A DNA stretch of 27,732 nt from a virus, in the IMG/VR virus record IMGVR_UViG_3300005264_000054, positions 1-27,732 of that record, one strand, 5' to 3'. The position numbers were made by a program, and so were the translations under genes. Under the pieces are notes generated by a model. It had not been told where the DNA came from, did not search any database, and saw nothing but the letters and a program-made list of their open reading frames with translations. Shown here piece after piece: positions 1 to 7,630 of this stretch (its first letter is position 1; every line of letters begins with the position of its first letter).

Positions 1-165
1 TTCTTTCAATTCAACTATCCATTTGTTTTGTTTTTCATCAGTTATATTTTTAACCTTCTGTCTTAATTTTTTATTTTCCAACCATTTTTTAATATAACCG
101 GCTAGAGTTATCGCTAAACCTGACCCTATTATAAGGTCGCTCCATTGTTTTATTATTTCTATCAT
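1..165 (-). CDS. Small membrane protein, 3' end cut by window edge (holin/spanin-like?)
   Basis: An ATG at 165 opens a frame with no stop through position 1, giving the first 55 residues of a protein that continues outside the window. After a short start (MIEIIKQWSDL) there is one hydrophobic segment, about residues 12-25 (IIGSGLAITLAGYI), then a highly charged Lys/Glu/Gln stretch that looks helical. It starts 4 nt after the stop of the fibre fragment (TAA-TACA-ATG), so it belongs to the same transcript. One N-terminal membrane helix followed by a charged helix, placed just after tail fibre genes, fits a small holin or inner-membrane spanin in a lysis cassette. That function is inferred from position and topology only. 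No family is recognised and the C-terminal half is unseen. Confidence 0.6.
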   Translation of the reverse strand, partial: MIEIIKQWSDLIIGSGLAITLAGYIKKWLENKKLRQKVKNITDEKQNKWIVELKE

Positions 166-169
166 TGTA

Positions 170-994
170 TTATGTTATAATTTTGTAACTTCCGTGAGCA
201 TTAAAAGAATGACTAGCTGTATTATTACCTGTCACAATAATATATAAACTATTAAATGTAGTACTCGCTTCTATAACTCCACTTTCTTTAACTCCAGTTA
301 CTACACCTATCGCATCATTAACTGATGAAAAATTACTGGCTATAGGCAATGAAACATAGAATCTAGTTGTGGCACTTGAATTTGGGTCATATCCACCTTT
401 AATATCAAAAGTAACTATATCGCCTTGCCTTGAGTACCTTGCAACAATTACTGAAGATGATGAACAATTAGTTGAGTTGGTTGTAGTTGCTGTCCATGTA
501 CCGCTAGTCCCTATATTATCGTCTACATATTTTTTTGTTGCTGGCTCATAGTCGTTATCGGGTGTAAACGATGTAGTATTATTAAGTTCTAGTACATTGT
601 TTTTATTAGCTTTGTCGTCTACAGCATCATCTAGAGTTTCCAACGCTTTTTGCACATTATCATCATCGCTAGACAATGCACCATCAAAATTACTTGTATC
701 AGTTGGAATGTCTGACGCATAACTAGTTGATGAACCTGTCCCACCGCTAGCCCCTTTTAACTTTCTTAAATCGTAGAATAACGAACCATCTGCGAGCTTT
801 TGTAATTTTCCATTTCTATTTACTATTACAGCATATAAGAATATAAATTCTGGATTTGGCAAACCGTCTGTTACAATATTATCAATTTCTTTTTCAATTG
901 CATTTCTGGCATTATTTCTACTTGGATACGCGTTTTGACCTAATAATTTAACTATTTTATTTCCAGATATACTCGGCATTGCGACAAAAAACAA
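170..994 (-). CDS. Tail fibre C-terminal part, probably split from the upstream ORF by a frameshift
   Basis: The protein starts with a conserved-looking fibre segment (FFVAMPSISGNKIVKLLGQN, then GLPNPEFIFLYAVIVNR and DGSLFYDLRKLKG). A linker (ALSSDDDNVQKALETLDDAVD) and a C-terminal beta-rich head of about 110 residues follow, with the phrase RQGDIVTFDIKG typical of small receptor-binding beta-sandwich domains. No convincing start exists: the listed start is TTG, an ATG lies at 979, and neither has the A-rich leader seen elsewhere. The frame is open upstream to 1072, overlapping the end of the preceding fibre ORF, and the unstarted residues (LTQGTASTDYWIL) read as a natural continuation of that protein. 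It is therefore best read as the distal half of one long fibre gene that is out of frame here. The role would be host receptor binding at the baseplate edge. Confidence 0.75.
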   Translation of the reverse strand: MFFVAMPSISGNKIVKLLGQNAYPSRNNARNAIEKEIDNIVTDGLPNPEFIFLYAVIVNRNGKLQKLADGSLFYDLRKLKGASGGTGSSTSYASDIPTDTSNFDGALSSDDDNVQKALETLDDAVDDKANKNNVLELNNTTSFTPDNDYEPATKKYVDDNIGTSGTWTATTTNSTNCSSSSVIVARYSRQGDIVTFDIKGGYDPNSSATTRFYVSLPIASNFSSVNDAIGVVTGVKESGVIEASTTFNSLYIIVTGNNTASHSFNAHGSYKIIT

Positions 995-1032
995 TATCCA
1001 ATAGTCGGTTGATGCTGTACCTTGAGTTAATT

Positions 1033-1932
1033 TTAAGCATGTGTGCTTGCACTCATTCTTATCCCGTGTTGTTCATTACCTACACGACTTTCCCCTTGTG
1101 TTGCGTTCCAATATACTAATGCTACCAACGCATATTGATATATAGTTTCAATAGGCATTGAGTCTTCTGCTACTTGCTGTAAAGTCCCTGAATTATCAAA
1201 ATATATATAATAAGCACCTGTAGTATCAGGAATAGTTACTGACTGTGTAGTTGTTTTTATTATTTTTTTCCCATTTACCCAAAAATAAAAATTAGGTTGC
1301 CCGCTCTTAACTTCAAGGCTTACAGTTCGACCCGAAATATCAATAGTCCCTAGACTATCAGGTGTTTGTAGGTCAAAACCGTTTATATATTTAGTCTCTC
1401 CTATTTCTTTAAACGCATCTTCAATATTAGTTGCATTATAATAGTCTTCTGTATCGGAAATATCAATATCTGACGCTTCTAGCTCTACAACTCCTACTTT
1501 CCCATTTACTGAAGTGATTTTATCGGTGTTATCTATTTTCGCCCAGCCTGTTTCTGTCTTAATGACCCAATCATTCACTTTCCAGTCTGTAATACCGCCT
1601 ATATCGGTACTTCCTGCGACTGATACTATCCAAAATTTACCTGTTGCTGTTTCGGTACTTATATCTGGAGTATTTGTATCAGCATTCCAATTTCCCTGCG
1701 GAATTAATGAACCTTGAAGTAAATCAATTAAATCTTTTAATTGTTTTACTGTATTCGCAGATGCTGGTTTATTTGTCTCTGTAGATGTTAATACATCAAT
1801 TATCTCATCAATAGTAACAACATCTGTTAATATTTGATCATTTAAGTCATGTAACACCTGTCCTTTTATACTCCTTTGAGTATTTTGTGTTATGGTTAAC
1901 GTATTTAACGCTTTTAATTCTGCTTTTGTCAT
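1033..1932 (-). CDS. Tail fibre / baseplate-attached fibre, N-terminal part
   Basis: This 299-residue protein has a fibre-like build. An N-terminal region (about 1-75) has short helices and ends in NKPASANTVKQLKDLIDLLQ. Next comes a motif seen in many phage fibres (GNWNADTNTPDISTETATGK through GDWVIKTETGW-like residues, about 80-130), then KITSVNGKVGVVELEASDI, a frequent hinge in fibres. The second half is beta-rich and ends in GNEQHGIRMSASTHA. In fibre proteins of this general type a THxYLHL-like motif normally continues after this point, but here a TAA interrupts it, and a continuation is readable in the -1 frame. The gene follows the small LysM-like protein after 14 nt with an A-rich leader. 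Its role would be distal baseplate structure and host attachment. It is probably truncated relative to its ancestor. Confidence 0.75.
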   Translation of the reverse strand: MTKAELKALNTLTITQNTQRSIKGQVLHDLNDQILTDVVTIDEIIDVLTSTETNKPASANTVKQLKDLIDLLQGSLIPQGNWNADTNTPDISTETATGKFWIVSVAGSTDIGGITDWKVNDWVIKTETGWAKIDNTDKITSVNGKVGVVELEASDIDISDTEDYYNATNIEDAFKEIGETKYINGFDLQTPDSLGTIDISGRTVSLEVKSGQPNFYFWVNGKKIIKTTTQSVTIPDTTGAYYIYFDNSGTLQQVAEDSMPIETIYQYALVALVYWNATQGESRVGNEQHGIRMSASTHA

Positions 1933-1946
1933 AATTTAGTTTTTTG

Positions 1947-2216
1947 TTATGATTCAAATGATAAATCAAACGATGTATCAAATGATGAGTCTACTAGGTC
2001 AAACGTATCGTTAGTTTTTGATCCTATAATACTCGTATTATCTTTAGTTAGTATGCTTGTTTTTATGATTGGTCCATCTGTTGCAAAGTCTTCTATTTCA
2101 TTATAGTCTTGTTCAATCATAAAATCTATCAAATCATCTTCAATGCTCCCATTGTGATTTATAATGAAGTCCAATATGTTTTCACTCGAATCTTTTCTTA
2201 TTTTTTCCTTTCTCAT
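1947..2216 (-). CDS. Small LysM-like tail protein (gpX-like, tentative)
   Basis: This is an 89-residue acidic protein. The central part (SENILDFIINHNGSIEDD, then LIDFMIEQDYNEIEDF and TDGPIIKTSIL) has the spacing of the degenerate LysM repeats found in short tail proteins of many myoviruses: an 'S-hydrophobic-D-I' start, a 'GS-I-E' turn, a helix, and a final 'G-x-hydrophobic-K' strand. The C-terminal 25 residues are a low-complexity tail of Asp, Ser and Phe (FDLVDSSFDTSFDLSFES). The start codon overlaps the preceding gene's stop as ATGA, so the two are probably translationally coupled. Such proteins usually sit near the baseplate hub, which matches its place between the gp25-like gene and the fibre. 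The LysM assignment rests on pattern only, without clear identity. Confidence 0.55.
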   Translation of the reverse strand: MRKEKIRKDSSENILDFIINHNGSIEDDLIDFMIEQDYNEIEDFATDGPIIKTSILTKDNTSIIGSKTNDTFDLVDSSFDTSFDLSFES

Positions 2217-2506
2217 AATACTACTTTAAGTTTGTTGTTTTGATATATGATGTCTTTTACATCAATATTATCGTATTTAAGTCCCGCTATTGCTCGACTC
2301 TTAATATAAGGTGTTAATTGACCTTTTAACATAGTATCTATACCTACACCTACGTTCAAATCACTTTTCAAATGTCCTTGTACATATTTCATATTTAAAG
2401 CTATTTCTTGTGATAAACTTTGTTTTACAACAAAATCTCCTTTAAAAAACTCCAAATCGGTAGAATTATTGTCTATGTTTTTAATTAAAATATCTTTTGC
2501 TCTCAT
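2213..2506 (-). CDS. Baseplate wedge protein, GPW/gp25 or Mu gp46-like
   Basis: This 97-residue protein carries the usual elements of the small gp25/GpW/Mu gp46-like baseplate family. GDFVVKQSLSQEIALNMKY places a strand followed by a Q-E-I helix, and GHLKSDLNVGVGIDTMLKG is the 'G-x-hK-x-x-P/D-x-x-GVG' signature in which a small strand leads into GVGI. A basic helix (SRAIAGL) and a final pair of strands (VKDIIYQNNKLKVVL) follow. In T4-type baseplates gp25 nucleates sheath assembly and sits in the inner wedge, so the same role is likely here. The gene lies directly after the hub gene and overlaps the following small gene by 4 nt. Length is somewhat below the usual 110-130 residues but complete. 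Confidence 0.6.
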   Translation of the reverse strand: MRAKDILIKNIDNNSTDLEFFKGDFVVKQSLSQEIALNMKYVQGHLKSDLNVGVGIDTMLKGQLTPYIKSRAIAGLKYDNIDVKDIIYQNNKLKVVL

Positions 2507-2540
2507 ATATAATATAATTTAGAAATGTTTTAGACGCTAT

Positions 2541-3764
2541 TTAAGCTCTATTGATTTTATTCTTAGATAAGTAATTCTCATCTAAATAGACTGTTTGTGT
2601 ATATCCTTTATTATTGAAAGTTTTTATAACTTTTTCAACTAAAAAATAATTCAAGTCTAAGTTTTTATTTGTTATTTCAACTCCTCGCACATCAACCATA
2701 TTTAAAGCTAATAATACTGTATCATTAGGGTATAATGTAGGAAAACCAAATGTGGTAAAATTACCTGTATAGTTATCAGTCGGATAGTTATATAAGTTGC
2801 TTTCACACAATTGGATACCATCTGCATCGCTAAGATTTACATCGTTTATTACTATCTTATGATAGTCATTATATAATGGTGGTATGTCTGTTGTTTGTAC
2901 ATCGGGTTGGTCATATGTCAACCAGTATGTTTGTTTACTGTTATCAGCCTGTGTGACATTCACAATACTTATTAAATCGTCATTTACATATAGTTTATTC
3001 AGGTTATTTTTAATTATAGGATAACTTTTAACTTGGTTACTGCTTTTATAAATACTCTTTCCTACAGATGTATTTACAAAATCGAAATAAGGATAGTCAA
3101 ATACATATACTCTATTAGCATTTGTCTGTTCTGTTACTGTATTTAACGGATATTTATGCCCTGCATATAATTTTCCTTTCAAATAATAAACATAAAAATT
3201 ATAATTATCTTTTAACATCTTCAATACTTCTGTTTTCAACATATATCCGTCTGTTCTCAGTTTAGGTAAAGTAAAGTCTATTATGTTGTTTTCGTCCCAT
3301 GTATTCGATATAGCGGTATCAAACTTCATATCTTTTAACAACTGCTTTAAACTAACACTATCGTATGATAGTTGAATTTTAGGCTGTATTTTAAAATAAT
3401 ACATATTATCTTGCAAATTTAATACAATACTGTCTTGTTTTATTTCAAAGTTTGTAAAGTATCCTGTGAATACTTGTTCTATACGAGAGTTATATCCCAA
3501 ATATATATCAATTTTATCATTAAAATACAATTTGTTATTGTTATCATCAGTCCTATATTTTAAAAACTTGTCTGTATTTCGAGGTAATAATAATTCTTTT
3601 TTAGGTAATTCGATACTTGCGGTGTTAGTCAGTGTATTAACATCTAACTCCACTTTAACAGAGATAATATTCTTTATTTCAATATCCAATTGTTCAACAT
3701 CTACTACACCTTTAGCGTTGTTATTGTGAGATGCTTTTATCAATACGTTTGTTTCTAATACCAT
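2541..3764 (-). CDS. Baseplate hub protein (gpD / gp27-like)
   Basis: This 407-residue protein has the order of features seen in hub proteins related to P2 gpD, T4 gp27 and the VgrG N-terminus. The N-terminal domain has the phrase DKIDIYLGYNSRIEQVFTGY (about 88-107) followed by FEIKQDSIVLNLQD; this 'D-x-h-x-h-x-h-G-Y ... F-x-G-h' pattern marks the first hub barrel. A helix-rich middle (VSLKQLLKDMKFD, YMLKTEVLKMLKDNYNF) and a second beta domain follow (YAGHKYP, NRVYVFDYPY). The C-terminal part (GNFTTFGFPTLYPNDTVLLAL) matches the late barrel in which a P-G/N-D turn precedes a strand. It would form the trimeric hub joining tube to spike. It lies 5 nt downstream of the small hub-linked protein. 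No lysozyme domain is present. Confidence 0.75.
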   Translation of the reverse strand: MVLETNVLIKASHNNNAKGVVDVEQLDIEIKNIISVKVELDVNTLTNTASIELPKKELLLPRNTDKFLKYRTDDNNNKLYFNDKIDIYLGYNSRIEQVFTGYFTNFEIKQDSIVLNLQDNMYYFKIQPKIQLSYDSVSLKQLLKDMKFDTAISNTWDENNIIDFTLPKLRTDGYMLKTEVLKMLKDNYNFYVYYLKGKLYAGHKYPLNTVTEQTNANRVYVFDYPYFDFVNTSVGKSIYKSSNQVKSYPIIKNNLNKLYVNDDLISIVNVTQADNSKQTYWLTYDQPDVQTTDIPPLYNDYHKIVINDVNLSDADGIQLCESNLYNYPTDNYTGNFTTFGFPTLYPNDTVLLALNMVDVRGVEITNKNLDLNYFLVEKVIKTFNNKGYTQTVYLDENYLSKNKINRA

Positions 3765-3769
3765 AATTT

Positions 3770-4366
3770 TTATTTAAAAGATGTTAACGAGATAGAACCA
3801 TTTTCAATGTATTTTCCAAACATCTCATACTTTTTAACTTTACTCATAGATAGAGTAACATCAATTATATTTGAGTATGTTGGATTCGGACTATCTTTTA
3901 TATTTTCTATAATTACATCGTAAATGTCGTACTTGTTATTTAATAAATCATTTGTTATTGTTATCTCTTTGTTTATTTTCATTACATTTAAGTAGTTTTC
4001 AAAGTCATCTCTTGTTCTTTTCCATGTTTTATCTGTAATAAACGAGAAACTCATTGATATATTGTAGTCCCCGCCCGATGTAACTTGTATTATAGAATTA
4101 TCTAAACCCGATACTTGTGTCTTAATAACTGTTTTCTTACGTGTTATGTTAATAATAGGAGCCTCTATTGTAATATTGTAATAAGGGTCATATGAAGTTA
4201 ACTGTGCCCATTTATCTCCTAAAGGTGTTTTTAATTGGTCACTCTTGCCGGAATCAGCAACATACACATCTGGTGAGTATATATGGTCTCCTTCAATACC
4301 TTTAATAGCATTAACTGCTATATTGGTTCCTAATTGGGTTACACGTCTTATAATGTTTGTTTCCAT
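3770..4366 (-). CDS. Tail/baseplate hub-linked protein (DUF6046-like)
   Basis: This is a 198-residue protein lying between the tape measure and hub genes. The centre (ITIEAPIINITRKKTVIKTQ, then VSGLDNSIIQVTSGGDYNIS) follows the pattern of the DUF6046-type protein of Bacteroidota phages: a strand 'P-x-I', then 'KKT-x-h-x-T-x-V-x-G', then an 'h-x-x-G-D-Y-x-I' element. The C-terminal half has a helix (RDDFENYLNVMKINKEI) and strands ending in SISLTSFK. In comparable tails the equivalent position holds the gp53/XkdP-type protein, which joins the tube end and tape measure to the hub. That role is inferred from position. The domain name is from memory and not verified. A stable hairpin lies just upstream at 4396-4431. 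Confidence 0.6.
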   Translation of the reverse strand: METNIIRRVTQLGTNIAVNAIKGIEGDHIYSPDVYVADSGKSDQLKTPLGDKWAQLTSYDPYYNITIEAPIINITRKKTVIKTQVSGLDNSIIQVTSGGDYNISMSFSFITDKTWKRTRDDFENYLNVMKINKEITITNDLLNNKYDIYDVIIENIKDSPNPTYSNIIDVTLSMSKVKKYEMFGKYIENGSISLTSFK

Positions 4367-4395
4367 TTTTAATTTTTATATGTTAATGTAAGGGT

Positions 4396-4431
4396 GTAAC
4401 AGCAGTCAAAACAACAAAAGACCACCGTTAC
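4396..4431 (-). terminator. Hairpin between tape measure and hub-linked gene
   Basis: In the minus-strand RNA, GUAACGGUGGUC (4431-4420) pairs with GACUGCUGUUAC (4407-4396) over 12 bp with an U-rich 12-nt loop. Three of the pairs are G-U wobbles, which pair only in minus-strand RNA and suggest the structure acts at the RNA level. No T-run follows, so it is more likely a pausing, processing or 3'-end protection element than a full terminator. Confidence 0.5.
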
Positions 4432-4438
4432 CCGCTTA

Positions 4439-6220
4439 CTAATATCCTCTAGTATCTATTACTGCTTTTCTGAGCATTCTAGTTATAATATCTTGTACTT
4501 CCATTTCACTCTCTTTAAGCTCTGTTGTTTCTATTGTTAGCTCATTTACCAATGACTCTATATTGAACGTGTAATTCTTTATTTGCCTGTTTGTTTGAAG
4601 TTGTACACTATCTTTTTTAAGTCCGCCTGAAACATCGTTATTGTTTCCAGGAGTAAAACCGCCAAAAAAAGAACCTGTCTTGCCATCTTCTTCGTCTTGG
4701 TCTGGTATATCAACATTTATTTCTTGTCCTTGTGGTATTACATTCTGGTTACCTTTATTTCTTTTAAGCAATATCTTATCCATTAACTTGGTCAACCATG
4801 TAATAACATTACCTATCCATGATATAATAGGTTGTAATATTTTACTATAAAACCACCCTATAACTTTAAATATCGCTTTGAATACTGGCATTAGTATTGT
4901 ACCTAATACTTCGGCTAATTTTAATATAAACTTGACTATCTTTCCTATAACAGAAAATAATGTTTTGAGATAACCACCTATTTGACTAAAAAACCCTCCA
5001 ACTTTATTGAAATTAGCAAATAACTTGCTAAATATCCTTTTAAATGTGATGAAAAAGCTCTTAATAGCATTCCATATGTTCATTAATGGCTCTTTAACTG
5101 CATTCCATATATTATTAAATATAGCCTTAGTTTTATCTAAAAATGCTTTAAATTTATCACTCTGTACAAATGAATCTACTTTGATAACAATATCTTTTAA
5201 CCATGTTGATAGTTTATTAACCGCTGGTAATAATAATGCCCCGAATGTTTCACCCAAATCACCAATAGTCATTCCTAATTGTTTCATTGGACCTAAACCT
5301 GCCTTAGCTGCTGCTTCCGCACTACCACCAAATTCTACTTGTAATTCTTTGTTAATTATTGCTTGTGCTGATGCCAAGTCGCCTGCTTCTTGATAATATT
5401 TTATTTGTTCTTTCTGTGCGTCTGTAAATTCAACACCCATTCTAGTCAAAGCACTTACCCCTTTAATAGGATTGTTTAACGCTTTACCCATCATTACAGA
5501 TATACCTTTAAGGTCATTACCTGTTTTGGCTGCCATATCAACTGCATTTTGTTGTGCATTTTTAAACGCATTACCTGATATATTTGTAAACGTTTGAAAT
5601 TGAGCTGTCACATTCTTTAAAATGTCTTCATCGCCGAATAAACTTTTTTTCTGTAAATCACCAGCCATTTGTTTATATTGACCCATGCTGAAACCTGCCG
5701 CATTACCTGTACTCTTCATACCTGCTTGTACTTGTGCTTCGGCTTGTTGTTGAACATTGGCTCCTTTTAATGTTCCGCCTACCATTCTACCAACACCAGC
5801 TACTGCACCACCAATCATACCTATCTTACCTAACGTGCCCATTGCTGACATCATTCCGCCACCATACGATGTTCTTCCTGATGTTTTTTGTAATTTGATA
5901 CTTTCACGTATTTCACGATTCTTCTGCCGCATTAACTTTATTTGCTGGTTAAGGGCGGTTTTTTCTTTCTTATTAGCTGTCAATGTTGCTCGTTGAATTG
6001 CTATAATTGAACGTCTATTCTTGGCATATAACGCATTTAACTCTTTTACACTTCCCGATACCTTTTGAAAGCTATATCCTACCTTTTTAGCAACAATACT
6101 CGCTTCTTTTCCTTCTCTATTGAAACGGTCAAAAGGATTGAGTTTATTTATTTTGTTTTGTATTTTGAGCAACTTACTTGTGACTAGATCGTTTACGCTC
6201 AAATCAAATGAATAATTCAT
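4439..6220 (-). CDS. Tail tape measure protein
   Basis: This is the longest tail gene, 593 residues, in the standard position after the chaperone pair. Residues about 55-112 form a charged coiled coil (RATLTANKKEKTALNQQIKL region). Glycine/methionine-rich and Ala-rich segments follow. About 245-305 carries the usual tape measure core: NNPIKGVSALTRMGVEFTDA, then QEAGDLASAQAIINKEL and FGGSAEAAAK. The C-terminal half has amphipathic and hydrophobic helices (IFKVIGWFYSKILQPIISWI, about 440-470), as in proteins that help the DNA cross the membrane. It sets tail length: at roughly 0.15 nm per residue, a known approximate rule, 593 residues would suggest a tail near 90 nm. The gene is preceded by the repeat cluster at 6247-6328 and starts after an A-rich leader. 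Confidence 0.88.
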   Translation of the reverse strand: MNYSFDLSVNDLVTSKLLKIQNKINKLNPFDRFNREGKEASIVAKKVGYSFQKVSGSVKELNALYAKNRRSIIAIQRATLTANKKEKTALNQQIKLMRQKNREIRESIKLQKTSGRTSYGGGMMSAMGTLGKIGMIGGAVAGVGRMVGGTLKGANVQQQAEAQVQAGMKSTGNAAGFSMGQYKQMAGDLQKKSLFGDEDILKNVTAQFQTFTNISGNAFKNAQQNAVDMAAKTGNDLKGISVMMGKALNNPIKGVSALTRMGVEFTDAQKEQIKYYQEAGDLASAQAIINKELQVEFGGSAEAAAKAGLGPMKQLGMTIGDLGETFGALLLPAVNKLSTWLKDIVIKVDSFVQSDKFKAFLDKTKAIFNNIWNAVKEPLMNIWNAIKSFFITFKRIFSKLFANFNKVGGFFSQIGGYLKTLFSVIGKIVKFILKLAEVLGTILMPVFKAIFKVIGWFYSKILQPIISWIGNVITWLTKLMDKILLKRNKGNQNVIPQGQEINVDIPDQDEEDGKTGSFFGGFTPGNNNDVSGGLKKDSVQLQTNRQIKNYTFNIESLVNELTIETTELKESEMEVQDIITRMLRKAVIDTRGY

Positions 6221-6246
6221 TATTTTGTTTTTTAAATGTTTTATTT

Positions 6247-6328
6247 AATACACTTTCTCACAACACCCTCATTATTAAGAATATATGAGAAAAGTGTATT
6301 GGGTATATATAGATAGAAAAGTGTATTG
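6247..6328. repeat. Intergenic repeat cluster A (two direct copies, one inverted)
   Basis: On the minus strand the core CAATACACTTTTCTC starts at 6301 (perfect) and CAATACACTTTTCTA at 6328, exactly 27 bp apart. A third, inverted copy reads AATACACTTTCTCA on the plus strand at 6247-6260. The inverted copy can pair with the 6301 copy through 14 bp with one bulged T. The block lies between the chaperone extension, whose stop is at 6330-6332, and the tape measure start. It shares the downstream block TTAATAATGAG with cluster D at 24.7 kb. Confidence 0.85.
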
Positions 6329-6329
6329 G

Positions 6330-7069
6330 TTACTTCTTATTATCACTTCCGTTTATTTTAGGTAAAATCCATTCAAGCTCTGTTACTCTCATTGCCCAAT
6401 CATCTTCATTTAATGTATCAGGCTCTATATTAAAGTAATATCTTAACATTGCATTCTGTTTTCTTACAAACCCATCATCATTGTCAGATAACCTGTATTT
6501 ATCTAATTTTTTTTTATACTGTAATGTTTAACCTGTATTAACTTCTCAACGACTTTAATAACAGACATAAATAACTTATTGTTAGTTTTAATATCTTCGT
6601 CGCCGGAAATCCAACATACGTCCAACATATATTCAGTTGCACCAAATATATCACCTCTATTATACATGTCGACTATTTTAGTCAAATCACCTATTTCTAA
6701 ACTTTTTAATACGCAGTGTTTTCTATTCTTTATCAAACGGTCATTCTTTATTTCAACATGAAATTGTTTATCCTTTTCGTCAATACTTAAATCGTAAGGT
6801 TCTATTAAATTTAATACAGGTTCCATTGCTGATAAAAAGATAGTACTGTCTTCAAATACATCTCTATCGCCGCCTAAGAAAACATCTTTTAATATAATTT
6901 CATAGGCTCTCATAGGCTTATCTTCTAATAATTTACCTATTTTCTTAAGTGTTATACGTTCAATATCTGATATATAAAATTCAATATCTTCTATATTGAT
7001 TGTATAATAAGTAATATTTTTTTCTGCGAAGCTCTTTTTAAGGCTTTCGTATTTATTTTCTTTTGTCAT
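6330..7069 (-). CDS. Tail assembly chaperone, long form made by -1 frameshift (gpGT-like)
   Basis: Translation starts at 7069 and follows the short form to the A9 run at 6515-6507. Slipping back one base there re-reads position 6509 and enters a frame that stays open to a TAA at 6332-6330. This adds 59 residues after K187, for about 246 in total. The added part starts KLDKYRLSDNDDGF, includes EDDWAMRVTELEWILPKI and ends GSDNKK. It has no start codon of its own in a suitable place, looks like real protein, and sits directly before the tape measure gene. This is the layout of lambda gpG/gpGT and many other tail chaperone pairs, where the short part coats the tape measure and the extension recruits tube subunits. 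The existence of the extension is seen in the sequence; the frameshift itself is inferred. Confidence 0.8.
6503..7069 (-). CDS. Tail assembly chaperone, short form (gpG-like)
   Basis: This is the in-frame product, 188 residues, ending HYSIKKN at a TAG just after an A9 run. It lies immediately before the tape measure gene, as tail chaperones do. The protein is largely helical and seems to hold two related halves: residues 54-90 (RAYEIILKDVFLGGDRDVFE then FLSAMEPVLNLIE) and 143-179 (GATEYMLDVCWISGDEDIKT then FMSVIKVVEKLIQ) share A-x-E, a Leu, G-D-x-D and a later F-x-S plus LI at matching spacing. Chaperones of this kind bind the tape measure during tail assembly and are absent from the virion. 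The gene starts 21 nt after the second tube-like gene, so it is made from the same transcript. Confidence 0.75.
   Translation of the reverse strand: MTKENKYESLKKSFAEKNITYYTINIEDIEFYISDIERITLKKIGKLLEDKPMRAYEIILKDVFLGGDRDVFEDSTIFLSAMEPVLNLIEPYDLSIDEKDKQFHVEIKNDRLIKNRKHCVLKSLEIGDLTKIVDMYNRGDIFGATEYMLDVCWISGDEDIKTNNKLFMSVIKVVEKLIQVKHYSIKKN
6507..6515 (-). promoter_or_regulatory. -1 ribosomal slippery site (A9 run)
   Basis: Codons in the zero frame are ATA AAA AAA AAT TAG, so both A-AAA-AAA and A-AAA-AAT fit the X-XXY-YYZ heptamer for -1 slippage. The zero-frame stop follows directly (6505-6503), and the -1 frame stays open for 59 more codons. No obvious strong stem was seen just downstream. A slippery run plus an adjacent stop may be enough, as in other tail chaperone genes. 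Confidence 0.78.
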
Positions 7070-7090
7070 ATTGTTGTTTTTTATTGTTGT

Positions 7091-7630
7091 TTAAATTATT
7101 GTATCTATAACGCCTAGTTTTTGAAACTCAGGGCTATAAATATCAATTAAATTATTATTGTAACGAAATTTATTAAACGTTATTCTGTCTGTAGGTATTT
7201 TTAACACATGTGAAGCTACCATATTTATTGTAACGTATGTATTAGTTGCATTTTGTTTAATGTCTATGTTATTATCTATTACTTTACAATTGTAAATAAT
7301 ATATGTAAAAGGTATATTATCATCATTATCAATAAATGAAATCGTTACAGGGAAAGGTGGTAAATTAAAAAGACTCTCTTCGTTAGCCGCTGTTAATAGT
7401 ATTCTAAACTCTTCTACATCTACAGTTAATTGTACCGTTGTACTTATCTTGCCATATCCGTATCCAATTGGAAATACATTATCTCCATATATTGGTTTAA
7501 CATCTTGTTTTTCTGTAAATTTAACAGATGTTATACCGAAGAATAAAGATGTTCCTATTGAAACATTAACAGATGCCCAATCATACGATTTACCATTTAT
7601 TAACAGTGTTTTCTTTTCTATTTTATTCAT
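7091..7630 (-). CDS. Tail tube-like protein, second copy
   Basis: This 179-residue protein is a clear relative of the tube protein encoded just upstream. Both share LING-x-x-(Y/F)DWASV near the N-terminus, then FGI/FGV-x-x-(I/V)K, a P-I/V-x-x-G segment with GYGYGKIS matching WGRQNIS, an EF/EFHKL helix, a LP-x-F-x-V strand, and IIYNCK/IIRNCH near residue 115. This copy has a longer C-terminus of about 35 residues (ILKIPTDRITFNKF...). Tandem tube-like genes can encode the major tube plus a tube-end or initiator protein that contacts the hub or terminator. Which of the two is the major tube is not certain, although the upstream copy is closer to a compact tube protein. Its start overlaps the end of the 46-codon ORF by 8 nt. 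Confidence 0.65.
   Translation of the reverse strand: MNKIEKKTLLINGKSYDWASVNVSIGTSLFFGITSVKFTEKQDVKPIYGDNVFPIGYGYGKISTTVQLTVDVEEFRILLTAANEESLFNLPPFPVTISFIDNDDNIPFTYIIYNCKVIDNNIDIKQNATNTYVTINMVASHVLKIPTDRITFNKFRYNNNLIDIYSPEFQKLGVIDTII

Noticed and set aside
1033-1072. Programmed frameshift joining the two fibre ORFs
   Set aside because: No X-XXY-YYZ heptamer in the overlap of the two frames, unlike the clear A9 site of the tail chaperone. An indel is more likely.
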